From Pseudomonas oryzihabitans (GTDB taxonomy: Bacteria; Pseudomonadota; Gammaproteobacteria; Pseudomonadales; Pseudomonadaceae), in the NCBI RefSeq assembly GCF_001518815.1, contig NZ_CP013987.1:3866501-3930500 (forward strand): 64,000 nucleotides of DNA. Direction: 5' to 3'. The translations under genes and the position numbers were made by a program. This document shows positions 37,780 through 47,900 of the stretch, piece by piece. The notes beneath the pieces were generated by a model. It was not told the DNA's origin. It worked only from the letters and a program-made list of their open reading frames with translations, and searched no databases. Every line of letters starts with the position of its first letter. Within the stretch, counting starts at the first letter, position 1.

Positions 37780-38214
37780 ATGAAAGCTCAGAAAGGCTTT
37801 ACCTTGATCGAACTGATGATCGTGGTCGCGATCATTGGCATTCTAGCCGCAATTGCTATTCCGCAATATCAGAACTATGTAACTAAAGCTCGATGGGCTG
37901 AAAACAACACTGCAATCGCCCCTGTTAAATTGGCGATTGCGGAGTGTTTGCAAAGGAATAACAGCGTAGTAGCAAACTGCGATACCGTAGCAGAACTGAC
38001 CACAGAAACTGGTTATCAGGCATTGCCCACCGCGACTCCAAACTTAGCTTCCGTCGTCATTACAGCTAACACTGCGGCGATTGTCGTCACTGGTACAGCA
38101 GCAGTTGGATCTTGCGTTGTAACTTGGACACCTAACGTTGCGGATGCCAACAGAATTGCATGGACCCCAGTAACCTCTGGCAACAACTGCTCTAGAAACC
38201 AGACCGGCGTCTAA
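37780..38214 (+). CDS. pilA: Type IVa major pilin PilA
   Basis: 144-residue prepilin: leader MKAQKG cut before F7, then hydrophobic FTLIELMIVVAIIGILAAIAIPQ with Glu5 of the mature protein. The globular domain has C112 and C137 framing the C-terminal D-region disulfide loop, plus C56 and C67. The gene is visibly more AT-rich than its neighbours, as is common for pilins that vary by exchange. Monocistronic with a sigma-54 promoter, divergent from pilB. No pilin-glycosylation or accessory gene (such as TfpO or TfpY types) follows. Confidence 0.96.
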   Translation: MKAQKGFTLIELMIVVAIIGILAAIAIPQYQNYVTKARWAENNTAIAPVKLAIAECLQRNNSVVANCDTVAELTTETGYQALPTATPNLASVVITANTAAIVVTGTAAVGSCVVTWTPNVADANRIAWTPVTSGNNCSRNQTGV

Positions 38215-38220
38215 ATAGCA

Positions 38221-38250
38221 GCAGGGAGGGTTGCCTGCAACTCTCCCTGC
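38221..38250 (+). terminator. Hairpin after pilA
   Basis: GCAGGGAGGGTTGC-ct-GCAACTCTCCCTGC forms a stem of about 13 bp with one mismatch or bulge, starting 6 bases after the pilA stop. Only a weak T-tract follows. Confidence 0.7.
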
Positions 38251-38349
38251 TTACCGAACACCTAGTTAAAATCTCTTTAGTGTCCTATTAACACAATTAA
38301 AAGCTTTTCACCATTATCGATAGACTTGCAACTTAGCCTGCTATTAGTA

Positions 38350-39348
38350 CTACGGCATCCCCTTCCCCCCAAACGCCCCCACCACCGTCCCCGTGCTGAA
38401 ACTCATATCCTCCTCCGCCAGCGCCACATAGAGCCCCGCCAACTCCGCTGGCTGCCCTGCCCGCCCCAACGGCGTGTCCTGCCCAAATTCCTTCATTTTC
38501 CCCTCCAATTGCCCACCCGCTACCTGTAGCGGCGTCCACACCGGACCCGGTGCTACCGCGTTGACGCGAATGCCCTTCTTTGCCAATTGCTTGGCCATAC
38601 CCTTGGTAAGATTCAGGATGGCGGCCTTGGTCGAGGCGTAGTCGATCAGCTCTTCGCCGGGATCGTAGGAATTCACCGAGACGGTATTGATGATGCTGGC
38701 GCCCGGCGGCAGATGCGGGATGGCGGCTTTGCTGAAGCGGAAGACGTGATAGACGTTGGTCTTGAAAGTTCGGTCGAACTGTTCGTCGGTGATTTCAAGG
38801 ATGTCGGCCTTGCTTTGCTGGTAAGCCGCGTTGTTCACCAGGAGATCCAGACCACCGAGTTGCTGGATGGCCTTGTTCACGACGTCTTCGCAGGCCTCCT
38901 GGGTACGGATGTCAGCCGGCAAAGTGATGGCCTTGCGACCGGCTTCGGTGATCAGCCTGACCACTTCCTGGGCGTCGGACTCTTCGGAGGGGTGATAGTT
39001 GATGGCCACGTCTGCCCCCTCGCGGGCGAAGGCGATGGCCACGGCGCGACCGATGCCGCTGTCGCCACCCGTGATGAGGGCCTTGCGTCCGGCCAGACGG
39101 CCCGAGCCGTGATAGCTGGTCTCGCCGTGATCGGGGCGCGGCTCCATCTTGCTGGTGAGCGCCGGCCATTCCTGACGCTGCTCCTTGAAGGGCTCACGGG
39201 TGTACTTGGTGCGCGGGTCCTGCAGCGGCTTGGCGGGGCGAGGCGCGCTGGCGCCTTCCTGGGCGACGGCAGCGCCTGAAGCAGCGGCAGCTAGCCCCAC
39301 GGCGGAGCCAACGAGTACGTTACGACGCGTAAGGGAGTAATCGGTCAT
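38350..39348 (-). CDS. Short-chain dehydrogenase with a twin-arginine signal
   Basis: 332 residues from ATG 39348, with GGAGAG six bases upstream. N-terminus TDYSLTRRNVLVGSAVGLAAAASGAAVAQ has a twin-arginine motif and an AQ cleavage site, so export by Tat is predicted. After a linker (to about 85), the classical SDR domain follows: cofactor site TGGDSGIGRA, NNAAYQ, catalytic Ser in NTVSVNSYD and YASTK (Tyr/Lys). It resembles the YghA/YhdF long-form SDR group used in general stress or aldehyde reduction. A nicotinamide-dependent enzyme in the periplasm would have to be exported with cofactor bound. Confidence 0.85.
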   Translation of the reverse strand: MTDYSLTRRNVLVGSAVGLAAAASGAAVAQEGASAPRPAKPLQDPRTKYTREPFKEQRQEWPALTSKMEPRPDHGETSYHGSGRLAGRKALITGGDSGIGRAVAIAFAREGADVAINYHPSEESDAQEVVRLITEAGRKAITLPADIRTQEACEDVVNKAIQQLGGLDLLVNNAAYQQSKADILEITDEQFDRTFKTNVYHVFRFSKAAIPHLPPGASIINTVSVNSYDPGEELIDYASTKAAILNLTKGMAKQLAKKGIRVNAVAPGPVWTPLQVAGGQLEGKMKEFGQDTPLGRAGQPAELAGLYVALAEEDMSFSTGTVVGAFGGKGMP

Positions 39349-39639
39349 TGGGGCTCTCCGCATGGGCAGCTATCAATTGGAAGGATCAGGGGGTCGAAGC
39401 TGCGGCAAGGCTGGATCCGCGAAGGATTAGGTATGACGACTCCCGCAAAGGTTTCCCGAATGGACCTCGCTCCTGACCGCTGACCTCTCCTCTCAAAAAT
39501 CGCGTATGGCCGAGAGGCATTGGTGAATCGCGAAATCCGGAGCAGGCAGCAGTGCGACACATCGCCACAGGCCTTCATGCACACTCAATGAACAGGCTTG
39601 CACAGCAGATAACCGAAGACTTATCATTGAAAGCTTCGT

Positions 39640-39715
39640 GCCGGTGTAGCTCAGTTGGTAGAGCGGCGCATTCGTAATGCGAAGGTCGTAGGTTCGACTC
39701 CTATCTCCGGCACCA
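39640..39715 (+). tRNA. tRNA-Thr (anticodon CGT)
   Basis: 76 nt ending in encoded CCA. Acceptor stem GCCGGTG/..CTCCGGC-type pairing, D-loop AGCTCAGTTGGTAGAGC, anticodon loop ATTCGTAAT, T-arm GGTTCGACTC. Reads ACG codons. Confidence 0.95.
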
Positions 39716-40121
39716 TCCTTCTGCTTCTTCCTCGCCCTGTCTTTTCAAAGCCTTCAAGGCCTTAGCCGCCTTGGGCCGCGCTTTTTTGCGCCCTTCTCCA
39801 ACCTGAACCTTGCCTGCTGGCCAACTGCACAAGCCCGATCAAACTGGCGACTCCCTGCTGCTCAGCTACTCTTACCCAGTGCATGACAGTGCCTTACACC
39901 GCCTGATTTCGGCTTTCTTGACGGTCGGCAATAGCTGAACAGCGGCTGACCAAAGGGTCGAATATCCAGCCCCTCTGTGGCACCATACCGCGCTGCGAAA
40001 TCCCGCAATTTCTGCAATCCATCAGCCTGCCGCACGGATGCCTGTCCGTTGCGGAGCATGAGGCTGGCGACAGGCACGTTGAGAGAATAACCACGATGAG
40101 CCGCTCTACTGAGGTCGTGAG
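39716..40121 (+). other. 406-bp gap between tRNA-Thr and cyoA
   Basis: No supported gene. A T-rich stretch CGCGCTTTTTTGCGCCC (about 39778-39794) may end the tRNA transcript. The rest is presumably the control region of the cyo operon; no promoter is clear enough to name. A 95-codon minus-strand frame here lacks a family and overlaps the cyoA start. Confidence 0.4.
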
Positions 40122-41045
40122 ATGAAACTAACGAAGTATCTAAAACCAACCGGTTGGCTTCTGGCCGGTGCCGCCGCGCTGCTGCTCAGCGGGTGCGACG
40201 CCGTGCTGCTGGATCCGAAAGGCTCCATCGGCGTGCAAGAACGCAACCTCATCTACACAGCGTTCGGCCTCATGCTGATCGTGGTGATCCCGGTCATCGT
40301 GATGACCTTCCTGTTTGCCTGGAAGTACCGCGCGACCAACAAGGACGCCAAGTACACCCCGAACTGGGCTCACTCCTACAAGATCGAAGCCGTGGTCTGG
40401 CTGGTCCCCCTGGCGATCGTGGTGTTCCTGAGCATCCTGTCCTGGAAGACCTCCCACGAACTGGATCCCTTCAAGCCCCTCGACCATCCCGAGCAGCCGC
40501 TGGTGATCGAAGCGGTCTCGATGGACTGGAAATGGCTGTTCATCTACCCGGAGCAGGGCATCGCCTCGGTGAATGAAATCGCCATCCCGGTCAATCGCCC
40601 GGTGCAGTTCAAGATCACCTCCGAGTCAGTCATGAACACCCTGTCCATTCCGGCCCTGGGCGGCATGATCTACGCCATGTCCGGCATGCAGAGCCAACTG
40701 CACCTGATCGCCGATCATCCCGGCGAGTTCGAAGGCCGCTCGGCCAACTACAGTGGCGCTGGCTTCTCCGACATGATCTTTGCCGTGCACGCGGTACCCA
40801 CCGCCGGTGATTTCGACGCCTGGGTAAACAAGGTCAAGCAGTCGGGTGGCAAGACCCTGGATCAGGCGAGCTACACCGAGCTGGCCAAGCCCAGCGAGAA
40901 GCAGCCGGTCGTCTACTACTCGACGGTCGAGCCGGATCTGTTCAGAACGGTCATCAAGAAGTTCATGAAGTCCGACTTCAGCAAGCAGACCGATCACGTG
41001 ATGGACATGAGCCAGCACGGCGGTCAACACGGTACCGAGGAATAA
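40122..41045 (+). CDS. cyoA: Cytochrome bo3 ubiquinol oxidase subunit II
   Basis: 307 residues. Lipoprotein signal with lipobox LLSG-C25, two membrane helices (about 45-70 and 90-110) and a periplasmic cupredoxin domain. That domain has no cysteines for CuA (segment [15 protein letters not shown]), which marks a quinol rather than a cytochrome c oxidase. Followed by cyoB after 3 bases; first gene of cyoABCDE. Confidence 0.96.
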   Translation: MKLTKYLKPTGWLLAGAAALLLSGCDAVLLDPKGSIGVQERNLIYTAFGLMLIVVIPVIVMTFLFAWKYRATNKDAKYTPNWAHSYKIEAVVWLVPLAIVVFLSILSWKTSHELDPFKPLDHPEQPLVIEAVSMDWKWLFIYPEQGIASVNEIAIPVNRPVQFKITSESVMNTLSIPALGGMIYAMSGMQSQLHLIADHPGEFEGRSANYSGAGFSDMIFAVHAVPTAGDFDAWVNKVKQSGGKTLDQASYTELAKPSEKQPVVYYSTVEPDLFRTVIKKFMKSDFSKQTDHVMDMSQHGGQHGTEE

Positions 41046-41048
41046 GTC

Positions 41049-43037
41049 ATGTTCGGTAAATTAACTCTCGCGGATATTCCGTATCACGAGCCGATCATTC
41101 TCGCAACCTTCCTTGCGGTCGCCCTGGGCGGCCTGGGATTGGTGGGAGCGATCAGTTACTTCGGCAAGTGGGGCTACCTCTGGAAAGAGTGGCTGACCAC
41201 CGTCGACCACAAGAAGATCGGCGTGATGTACTTCATCGTCGCCCTGATCATGCTGCTGCGCGGCTTCTCCGATGCCATCCTCATGCGTAGCCAGCAGGCC
41301 ATCGCCTCTGGCGGGGCCGAGGGCTACCTGCCGCCTCATCACTACGACCAGATCTTCACCGCCCACGGCGTGATCATGATCTTCTTCGTGGCGATGCCCT
41401 TCGTGGCCGGCTTGATGAACGTGGTGACACCGCTGCAGATCGGTGCTCGCGACGTGGCCTTCCCCTTCCTGAACTCACTGAGCTTCTGGCTGTTCGTAGC
41501 CGGCGCCGTGCTGATCATGATGTCGCTGTTCGTGGGCGAATTCGCCGCGACTGGCTGGGTGGCCTATCCGCCGCTGTCAGGCATCAAGTACAGTCCAGGC
41601 GTAGGGATGGACTACTACATCTGGGCGCTCCAGCTGTCCGGTATCGGCACGACCCTGACCGGCGTCAACTTCTTCGTGACCGTGCTGAAGATGCGTACCA
41701 AGGGCATGACCCTGATGCGCATGCCGATCTTCACCTGGACTTCCTGGTGTACTGCCATCCTGATCATGGCAGCCTTCCCGATCCTGACCGTTACCCTGGC
41801 ACTGCTGACCCTGGACCGTTACCTGGGCTTCCACTTCTTCACCGCGGAAGCCGGCGGCAACCAGATGATGTACACCAACCTGATCTGGGCCTGGGGCCAT
41901 CCCGAGGTATACATCCTGATCCTGCCGGCCTTCGGCGTGTTCTCGGAAGTGACCTCCACCTTCAGCAAGAAGCGTCTGTTCGGCTATGTGTCGATGGTCT
42001 GGGCAACGGTAGCCATTACTGTGCTGTCCTTCATCGTCTGGCTGCACCACTTCTTCACCATGGGCTCGGGCGGTAACGTCAACGCCTTCTTCGGCATCGC
42101 GACCATGATCATTGCGATCCCGACGGGTGTGAAGATCTTCACCTGGCTGTTCACCATGTACCAGGGCCGCATCCAGTTCACCTCGCCGATGCTCTGGACC
42201 CTGGGCTTCATCGTGACCTTCAGCATCGGCGGCATGACCGGCGTTCTGCTGGCGGTACCGGGTGCCGACTTCGTGCTGCACAACAGCCTGTTCCTGATCG
42301 CCCACTTCCACAACGTGATCATCGGCGGCGCCGTGTTCGGCTACTTCGCCGGCATGATCTACTGGTTCCCGAAGGTCTTCGGCTTCAAATTGAACGAGAA
42401 GCTGAACAAGCAGGCCTTCTGGTGCTGGCTGATCGGCTTCTATGTCGCCTTCATGCCGCTGTACATGCTGGGCTTCATGGGCATGACCCGTCGCCTGAAC
42501 CACTATGACAACCCCGACTGGCACCCCTTCCTGGTGACCGCCGCCATCGGCGCCGGCATCATCGCCCTGGGGATCCTGAGCCAGCTGTGGATGTTCTACG
42601 TCAGTATCCGCGATCGCAATCTGCCGGAGAACATGGACGTGACGGGCGATCCGTGGGATGGCCGTACCCTGGAATGGTCCACCTCTTCGCCGCCGCCCTT
42701 CTATAACTTCGCTGAAGTGCCGGAAGTGCACGACATCGATGCCTACTGGGGCATGAAGGAAAAAGGCATCACCGAGAAGAAGGATGCGGACTACAAGCAG
42801 ATCCACATGCCGCGCAATACCGGCGCCGGCATCGTGATCAGCCTCTTCGCCCTGATCCTTGGCTTCGCCCTGATCTGGCACATCTGGTGGCTGGCCATCG
42901 CCAGCTTCGTGGGCTGCATCGTCACTGCGGTCGTCCGCAGCTACGACGAAGATGTCGACTACTACGTACCAGCGGAAGAAGTGGCACGCATCGAAAACGC
43001 GCGCATTCAGTCCCTGGCGAAATTGAAGCAGGCCTAA
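41049..43037 (+). CDS. cyoB: Cytochrome bo3 ubiquinol oxidase subunit I
   Basis: Catalytic proton-pumping subunit, 662 residues, about 15 membrane helices. Heme and copper ligands are present: FTAHGVIM (low-spin heme His), [14 protein letters not shown] (CuB His with the cross-linked Tyr), WLHHFFTMG (CuB His-His) and IAHFHNVI (heme His pair). Reduces O2 to water with electrons from ubiquinol. Confidence 0.98.
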   Translation: MFGKLTLADIPYHEPIILATFLAVALGGLGLVGAISYFGKWGYLWKEWLTTVDHKKIGVMYFIVALIMLLRGFSDAILMRSQQAIASGGAEGYLPPHHYDQIFTAHGVIMIFFVAMPFVAGLMNVVTPLQIGARDVAFPFLNSLSFWLFVAGAVLIMMSLFVGEFAATGWVAYPPLSGIKYSPGVGMDYYIWALQLSGIGTTLTGVNFFVTVLKMRTKGMTLMRMPIFTWTSWCTAILIMAAFPILTVTLALLTLDRYLGFHFFTAEAGGNQMMYTNLIWAWGHPEVYILILPAFGVFSEVTSTFSKKRLFGYVSMVWATVAITVLSFIVWLHHFFTMGSGGNVNAFFGIATMIIAIPTGVKIFTWLFTMYQGRIQFTSPMLWTLGFIVTFSIGGMTGVLLAVPGADFVLHNSLFLIAHFHNVIIGGAVFGYFAGMIYWFPKVFGFKLNEKLNKQAFWCWLIGFYVAFMPLYMLGFMGMTRRLNHYDNPDWHPFLVTAAIGAGIIALGILSQLWMFYVSIRDRNLPENMDVTGDPWDGRTLEWSTSSPPPFYNFAEVPEVHDIDAYWGMKEKGITEKKDADYKQIHMPRNTGAGIVISLFALILGFALIWHIWWLAIASFVGCIVTAVVRSYDEDVDYYVPAEEVARIENARIQSLAKLKQA

Positions 43038-43040
43038 CCA

Positions 43041-43655
43041 ATGGCGAATCAAGTTATGCATAACGAAGTCGCCCATGCCGAGGAGCATGGGCACCACGAC
43101 GCCGGATCGATGAAGACGTTCGGCTTCTGGTCCTACCTGATGACCGACTGCATTCTGTTCGGGACGCTGTTCGCGACCTATGCAGTACTGAGCGGGGCCC
43201 ATGCTGATGGCCCCTCCCAGAAGGACATCTTCGAACTGTCGTTCGTCCTGGTCGAAACCTTCCTGCTGCTGTTCTCCAGTATCACCTATGGCTTCGCCAT
43301 GATTGCCCAGCACCATGGCAGCAAGGGTGGCGTCCTGGGCTGGCTGGCGGTCACCTGGCTGTTCGGTGCCGGCTTCATCGGCATGGAAGTCTATGAGTTC
43401 CACCATCTGATCGAAGAAGGCTACGGTCCGGATCGCAGTGCCTTCCTGTCGTCGTTCTTCGCGCTGGTCGGCACCCACGGCCTGCACGTGAGCTCGGGTC
43501 TGATCTGGATGATCGTGTTGATGCTGCAGGTCGCTTCCAAGGGCCTGACCACCACCAATGCCACCCGCCTGTCGTGCCTGAGCCTGTTCTGGCACTTCCT
43601 GGACATCATCTGGATCTTCGTCTTCACCATCGTCTATCTGATGGGGGTGCTGTAA
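43041..43655 (+). CDS. cyoC: Cytochrome bo3 ubiquinol oxidase subunit III
   Basis: 204 residues, five membrane helices, COX3 family. It has an N-terminal His-rich soluble stretch and motifs [20 protein letters not shown] and [12 protein letters not shown]. Its stop shares one base with the cyoD start (TAATG). Confidence 0.97.
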   Translation: MANQVMHNEVAHAEEHGHHDAGSMKTFGFWSYLMTDCILFGTLFATYAVLSGAHADGPSQKDIFELSFVLVETFLLLFSSITYGFAMIAQHHGSKGGVLGWLAVTWLFGAGFIGMEVYEFHHLIEEGYGPDRSAFLSSFFALVGTHGLHVSSGLIWMIVLMLQVASKGLTTTNATRLSCLSLFWHFLDIIWIFVFTIVYLMGVL

Positions 43656-43993
43656 TGGCGCACGACCATAACGCCCACGGGCATACCGCCGAGAGCCATG
43701 GCACTTTCAAGAGCTACATGGTCGGCTTCATCCTGTCGGTCATCCTGACGGTCATTCCCTTCGGCCTGGTGATGTTCCCCACCTTCTCCAAGGGTGCAAC
43801 CCTGGCGATCGTGGTGATCATGGCGGTGGTACAGCTGCTGGTGCACCTGTACTTCTTCCTCCATCTGAACACCTCCGAAGAGCAGCGTTGGAACGTGATC
43901 TCCTTTGGTTTCACCGTGGTCATCGTCGGTATCGTGGTCGTGGGATCCCTGTGGATCATGTACCACATGCACCACAACATGATGATCCACTGA
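43655..43993 (+). CDS. cyoD: Cytochrome bo3 ubiquinol oxidase subunit IV
   Basis: 112 residues from ATG 43655; the longer frame upstream lies inside cyoC. Histidine-rich N-terminus ([16 protein letters not shown]) and three membrane helices with [13 protein letters not shown], typical of COX4_pro/CyoD. Assists assembly of subunit I. Confidence 0.96.
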   Translation: MAHDHNAHGHTAESHGTFKSYMVGFILSVILTVIPFGLVMFPTFSKGATLAIVVIMAVVQLLVHLYFFLHLNTSEEQRWNVISFGFTVVIVGIVVVGSLWIMYHMHHNMMIH

Positions 43994-44007
43994 ACCGGGC
44001 CGACGTA

Positions 44008-44892
44008 ATGATCAAGAAGTACCTTCTCGTGACCAAGCCGGGCATCATCTTCGGCAACCTGATCTCGGTTGCCGGCGGGTTCTTCCTGGCTTCCAAAGGA
44101 AGCATCGACCCGCTGTTGCTGCTGGCGACGGCTATCGGGGTGTCGTTGGTCATTGCTTCTGGCTGTGTGTTCAACAACGTGATCGATATGGACATCGATC
44201 AGAAGATGGAAAGGACCCGCAATCGTGCCCTGGTTCAGGGCACGATCTCCTCGAAGGTGGCGCTGGCCTATGCCACCCTCCTCGGCCTGGCCGGGGTGGG
44301 GCTGCTCTACATGGCGACCAACCTGGTCGCCACCGCCTTCGCGGTGATGGGGTTCGTGGTATACGTGGGGCTCTACAGCCTCTGGCTCAAGCGCGCCTCG
44401 GTCCACGGTACCCTGGTCGGCAGCCTGTCCGGTGCCGCTCCGCCGGTGATCGGTTACTGCGCTGCCAGCGGCCAGTTCGACAGTGGCGCTGCGGTGCTGC
44501 TGCTGATCTTCTGCCTTTGGCAGATGCCGCACTCCTACGCCATCGCCATCTTCCGTCTCAAGGACTACACCGCGGCCTCGATTCCAGTGCTGCCGGTGGC
44601 CAAGGGCATCTCGGTGACCAAGCGTCACATCGTCTGGTACACCGTAGCCTTCCTGGCCGCCACCCTGCTGTTGACCGTGCTTGGCTATGCCGGCTACGTC
44701 TACCTGGCAGTGGCCGCCGTGATCGGCGCCTGGTGGCTACGTCTGGCCTTCATGGGCTATCAGGCCGAGAACGACGTGCAGTGGGCGCGCAAGCTGTTTG
44801 GGTTCTCCATCATCGCCATCACCGCGCTGTCCGTGATGATGTCGGTGGATTTTCAGATCCCGGGTGACGTGCTGGTAACCTACGCGCGTTGA
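44008..44892 (+). CDS. cyoE: Protoheme IX farnesyltransferase (heme O synthase)
   Basis: 294 residues from ATG 44008 ([13 protein letters not shown]). A UbiA-family prenyltransferase with about eight membrane segments and the Mg-diphosphate motif [17 protein letters not shown]. Makes heme O for CyoB. Last gene of the operon, followed by a terminator. Confidence 0.97.
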   Translation: MIKKYLLVTKPGIIFGNLISVAGGFFLASKGSIDPLLLLATAIGVSLVIASGCVFNNVIDMDIDQKMERTRNRALVQGTISSKVALAYATLLGLAGVGLLYMATNLVATAFAVMGFVVYVGLYSLWLKRASVHGTLVGSLSGAAPPVIGYCAASGQFDSGAAVLLLIFCLWQMPHSYAIAIFRLKDYTAASIPVLPVAKGISVTKRHIVWYTVAFLAATLLLTVLGYAGYVYLAVAAVIGAWWLRLAFMGYQAENDVQWARKLFGFSIIAITALSVMMSVDFQIPGDVLVTYAR

Positions 44893-44905
44893 GACGCCCC
44901 GCTCC

Positions 44906-44940
44906 ATGAAAAAGCCTGGCCTAGTGCCGGGCTTTTTCAT
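44906..44940. terminator. Terminator between convergent cyoE and pilY1
   Basis: ATGAAAAAGCCtGGC and GCCgGGCTTTTTCAT form a 15-bp stem with one T-G position and a 5-base loop; A-run and T-run on either side make it bidirectional. Confidence 0.9.
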
Positions 44941-44962
44941 GCCTGCGTGAAAGCCGCTGCCG

Positions 44963-47900
44963 CTAGTCCTGGTTGGTGATGACGCGCCAGGTCTGGCGGC
45001 GACTGGCGGGCAGATCACCCCGCAAGCCATTCGGCGACTTGCCGTCGCTGCCATAGATCGCCGCATCCGCCAGGGTCCCTTCCATGCTGAAAGTGCCGTC
45101 ACCGTAGACGAAGGGCACGATCCCACCGAGCAGACCATCGAGCTGGATACGCCCATAGACCGTGTCCGTCCCCAGGTTGAACAGGCCGCTGTTGTTGCCG
45201 CCGGTGTAGGGATCCAGGGCATAGAGGTAGGTAGTGACCCCGGCGGTACAGGCGTCGGTGCTGGGAATCAGGGAACTCATCAGCAGGGTACCGTTGAACA
45301 GTTGGGGCTTGTTGATTACCAGTTCGCCATTCAAGGGCAGATTCAGATACCAGCCTTGTTTGCCATTGGTCGCCGTAATGGCGTCATAGCTGACTGACGT
45401 CGTGGAGAGGGTGTTAGCCGTACTGCTGACGCTGGAACCGGCAGAACTGGTGTAGCTGATGCGCTGATCGCTGCCCAGGGTCTGCTGCTGGAGGTTGGCG
45501 ATCGTCAGTACCGGAGTACTGCCAGCGGCCGAGTCATCGGTCTGGCGATCCCAGATGCCGTAGAGAGTCATCGCCTTGCTGGTGTTGGCGAGGGCGTCGC
45601 TGGCCTCGAGATATTTTCCGGTACCAAAGAGCACCAGATGTCCCGTTCCACTGGGGTGAGCCACCACTGAAGGACTGGCGGTGATGGGCTGGACGAAGTT
45701 GGTGGTGCCGGGCGCCACGCTGCTCGCCTGGGCGGTATAGAGGGGCCGCCCCCTGAAAGCGACACGGAAGTTGTCCGCTGCAGCCGTTGCGGTCAACGAA
45801 GTGCCGATCATATCGAAGCGCCAGAGATTGCCGTGCAGGTCACCCGCATAGGCATAGTCGGCGATCAAGTCGCCATCGACATCGGCCACGAAGGGCGAAC
45901 TCAGGCCGTTGGGTGTAGCGATATTATCGCTGGCCGGCAAGGCCTTGATCAGGCTGCCGTCGGCCACGCTCATGACATAGAGCACAGCGTTGTCTTGGGC
46001 GCTGTTGTACCCATTACTGACCACCACGCCCCAGCCACCGGTATGCAACCGGGTGATGATCGGCTGCGCGTAGGTGAAACCCAGGTCCTTGTAGCTGGCA
46101 TCCGCGTCCGTCTTTTCCCAGAGCAGCGCTGGGGCATTGGGATTGGTGATGTCCAGCGCAAAGATGCCCCGCCCTCCCCCGCGCAACGTGCCGATCAGTA
46201 CCGTGCGCCAGGCGCCGTTGAAATAGACGTCGCCCACTACTGGCGTGTTGTCGACATAGGACTGATGGCCCCCTCCGTTATAGCTGCGCTCCGTCAGCCG
46301 GGTGAGATTGACGATGACCGCGCTGGGAACGAAGGCATAGACCTCCTGCCCCTGGTCGTTGAAGGCATGCAGCATGCCGTCGTTGGCACCCACATAGATA
46401 CGCCGCTCACGGGCTGCATTGGTAGTGCGGAACGTCGCGTAGGAATTGTCGCCAACGGTCGCGTTCATCAGGGCGATGGGACTATTGGGGCCGTCCACTA
46501 CCACCGGTGAGGAATTCACGATGTCCCCGAGGATATGGCTGCGCGGGCGGAACGCCGGCGCGGCCCCGGGCGCCTCCTGGCCACGATCGCCGCGCAGATA
46601 ATCCACTCGACGACTGCCATAGGTGTCGGTCGTGCCACCGGAGGTCTTGTTGAGACTGAGTCGTTGATCGGTATTCAGATTCACCCAGGCGAAATCGGTC
46701 AAGGCGCCACCCTTGGCCATATAGATCTTGCGAGTGCCGAAGCCGGTATTACCTGCAGCGTACTTGCCATCGAGTTGTTGAGCGGCGCTCCAGATCCTCG
46801 TCTGGGTGGTACCCGTGCGTTGGTACTTGATGACATCCCCGCTCCAGTCGGCACTGGAAAAGGATGGGGAATAGGTAAAGAGCGCGTTGGTGTCCCCCAC
46901 TCGGGTGGGCGATACGGTCTGGCTGGCGCCGACGCTGGTGGACTGGGTGATCCGCGTGACGACCTTTCCAAGGGAGGTAATCAGATCGCTGGCGTTTTCC
47001 GCACTGAAGAACTCGCCCCGCGAATTGATCGCCGCGTGCCAGAGGTCATAGACATTGTTCTGATTGACCGAGTTGTCCGCACCCGCCACCGGCCAGGGCG
47101 TAGTACCTGCGGCCAAGCCAGCGTAGCCACCGGCGAAGGTATCGTCATCCCAATCAGGATTGATCAGCGCACTGCTCAAGCCGATACCCACATAGAACCC
47201 CGTGAGGTGCTGCCAGGTGGCGGGGTCATTGCGCGGATTCCAGTAGGGCGAAAGCGTATTGGGACCCCGAACCTCGCTGTTGGTCACGGTATTGTAGGGC
47301 GGTACCTTGTTGTCGAGCCCGGGTTGGGCATCGGTGCGCCAGTAGAGAAAGGCCAGGTCTGCGAGAGTGTTGGAGGTGGTGTCTTGGAAGGGTGCCTGGG
47401 GTGAGTACTGCTGTCCGTCAGGGAGGGTCGCGGCAGAGCCGTCGGCGTTGCTGGAGGTAAAGGCCGAATTCCAGATCCCGTCCGTCACCACCAGACTATA
47501 GCTGGCGCGACAGCCATAGACCGGTGACTCGCTGTTACCTGGATCGTAGGCGTATGGGCTATTGCTCCCACTGGTCTTGAGCAGCTCGCCGACACGAGCA
47601 ACCGCCTGGAGCAGCGGCGTGCTCTGGTTGTAATAGACATCACCGAGCCAGGTGAAGAAAGCCGCCCGGTGCGCACCAGCAAAGGGTCTCAACCGATTGT
47701 CATAGGTCGTGGAACTGGAGTTGCTGATGCCGCGGCAGTTGGCGTTGGCTGTTACCAAGATGCAGCTGTCACTGGTACCTAATGCCTGCCAGCCAAGTCG
47801 GAGATTTTCCGAGGCATCCGCCAGGGCCAGGTTGGTCGATGTCTGAGCGGCCAGGGCACGGCTGCGATAGAAGGAATACCAGTTAGCAAAGTTCTGCCGC

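Noticed and set aside
39640..40121. tRNA-Thr as an island attachment site
   Set aside because: No integrase, no direct repeat of the tRNA 3' end seen downstream, and the next genes are the core cyo operon.
39862..40149. 95-codon minus-strand frame before cyoA
   Set aside because: No family, no clear ribosome site, and it runs into the cyoA start; more likely non-coding.
41577..43595. 672-codon minus-strand frame antisense to cyoB/cyoC
   Set aside because: H/D/E/Q-rich shadow of membrane-protein codons; cyoB carries all heme and copper ligands.
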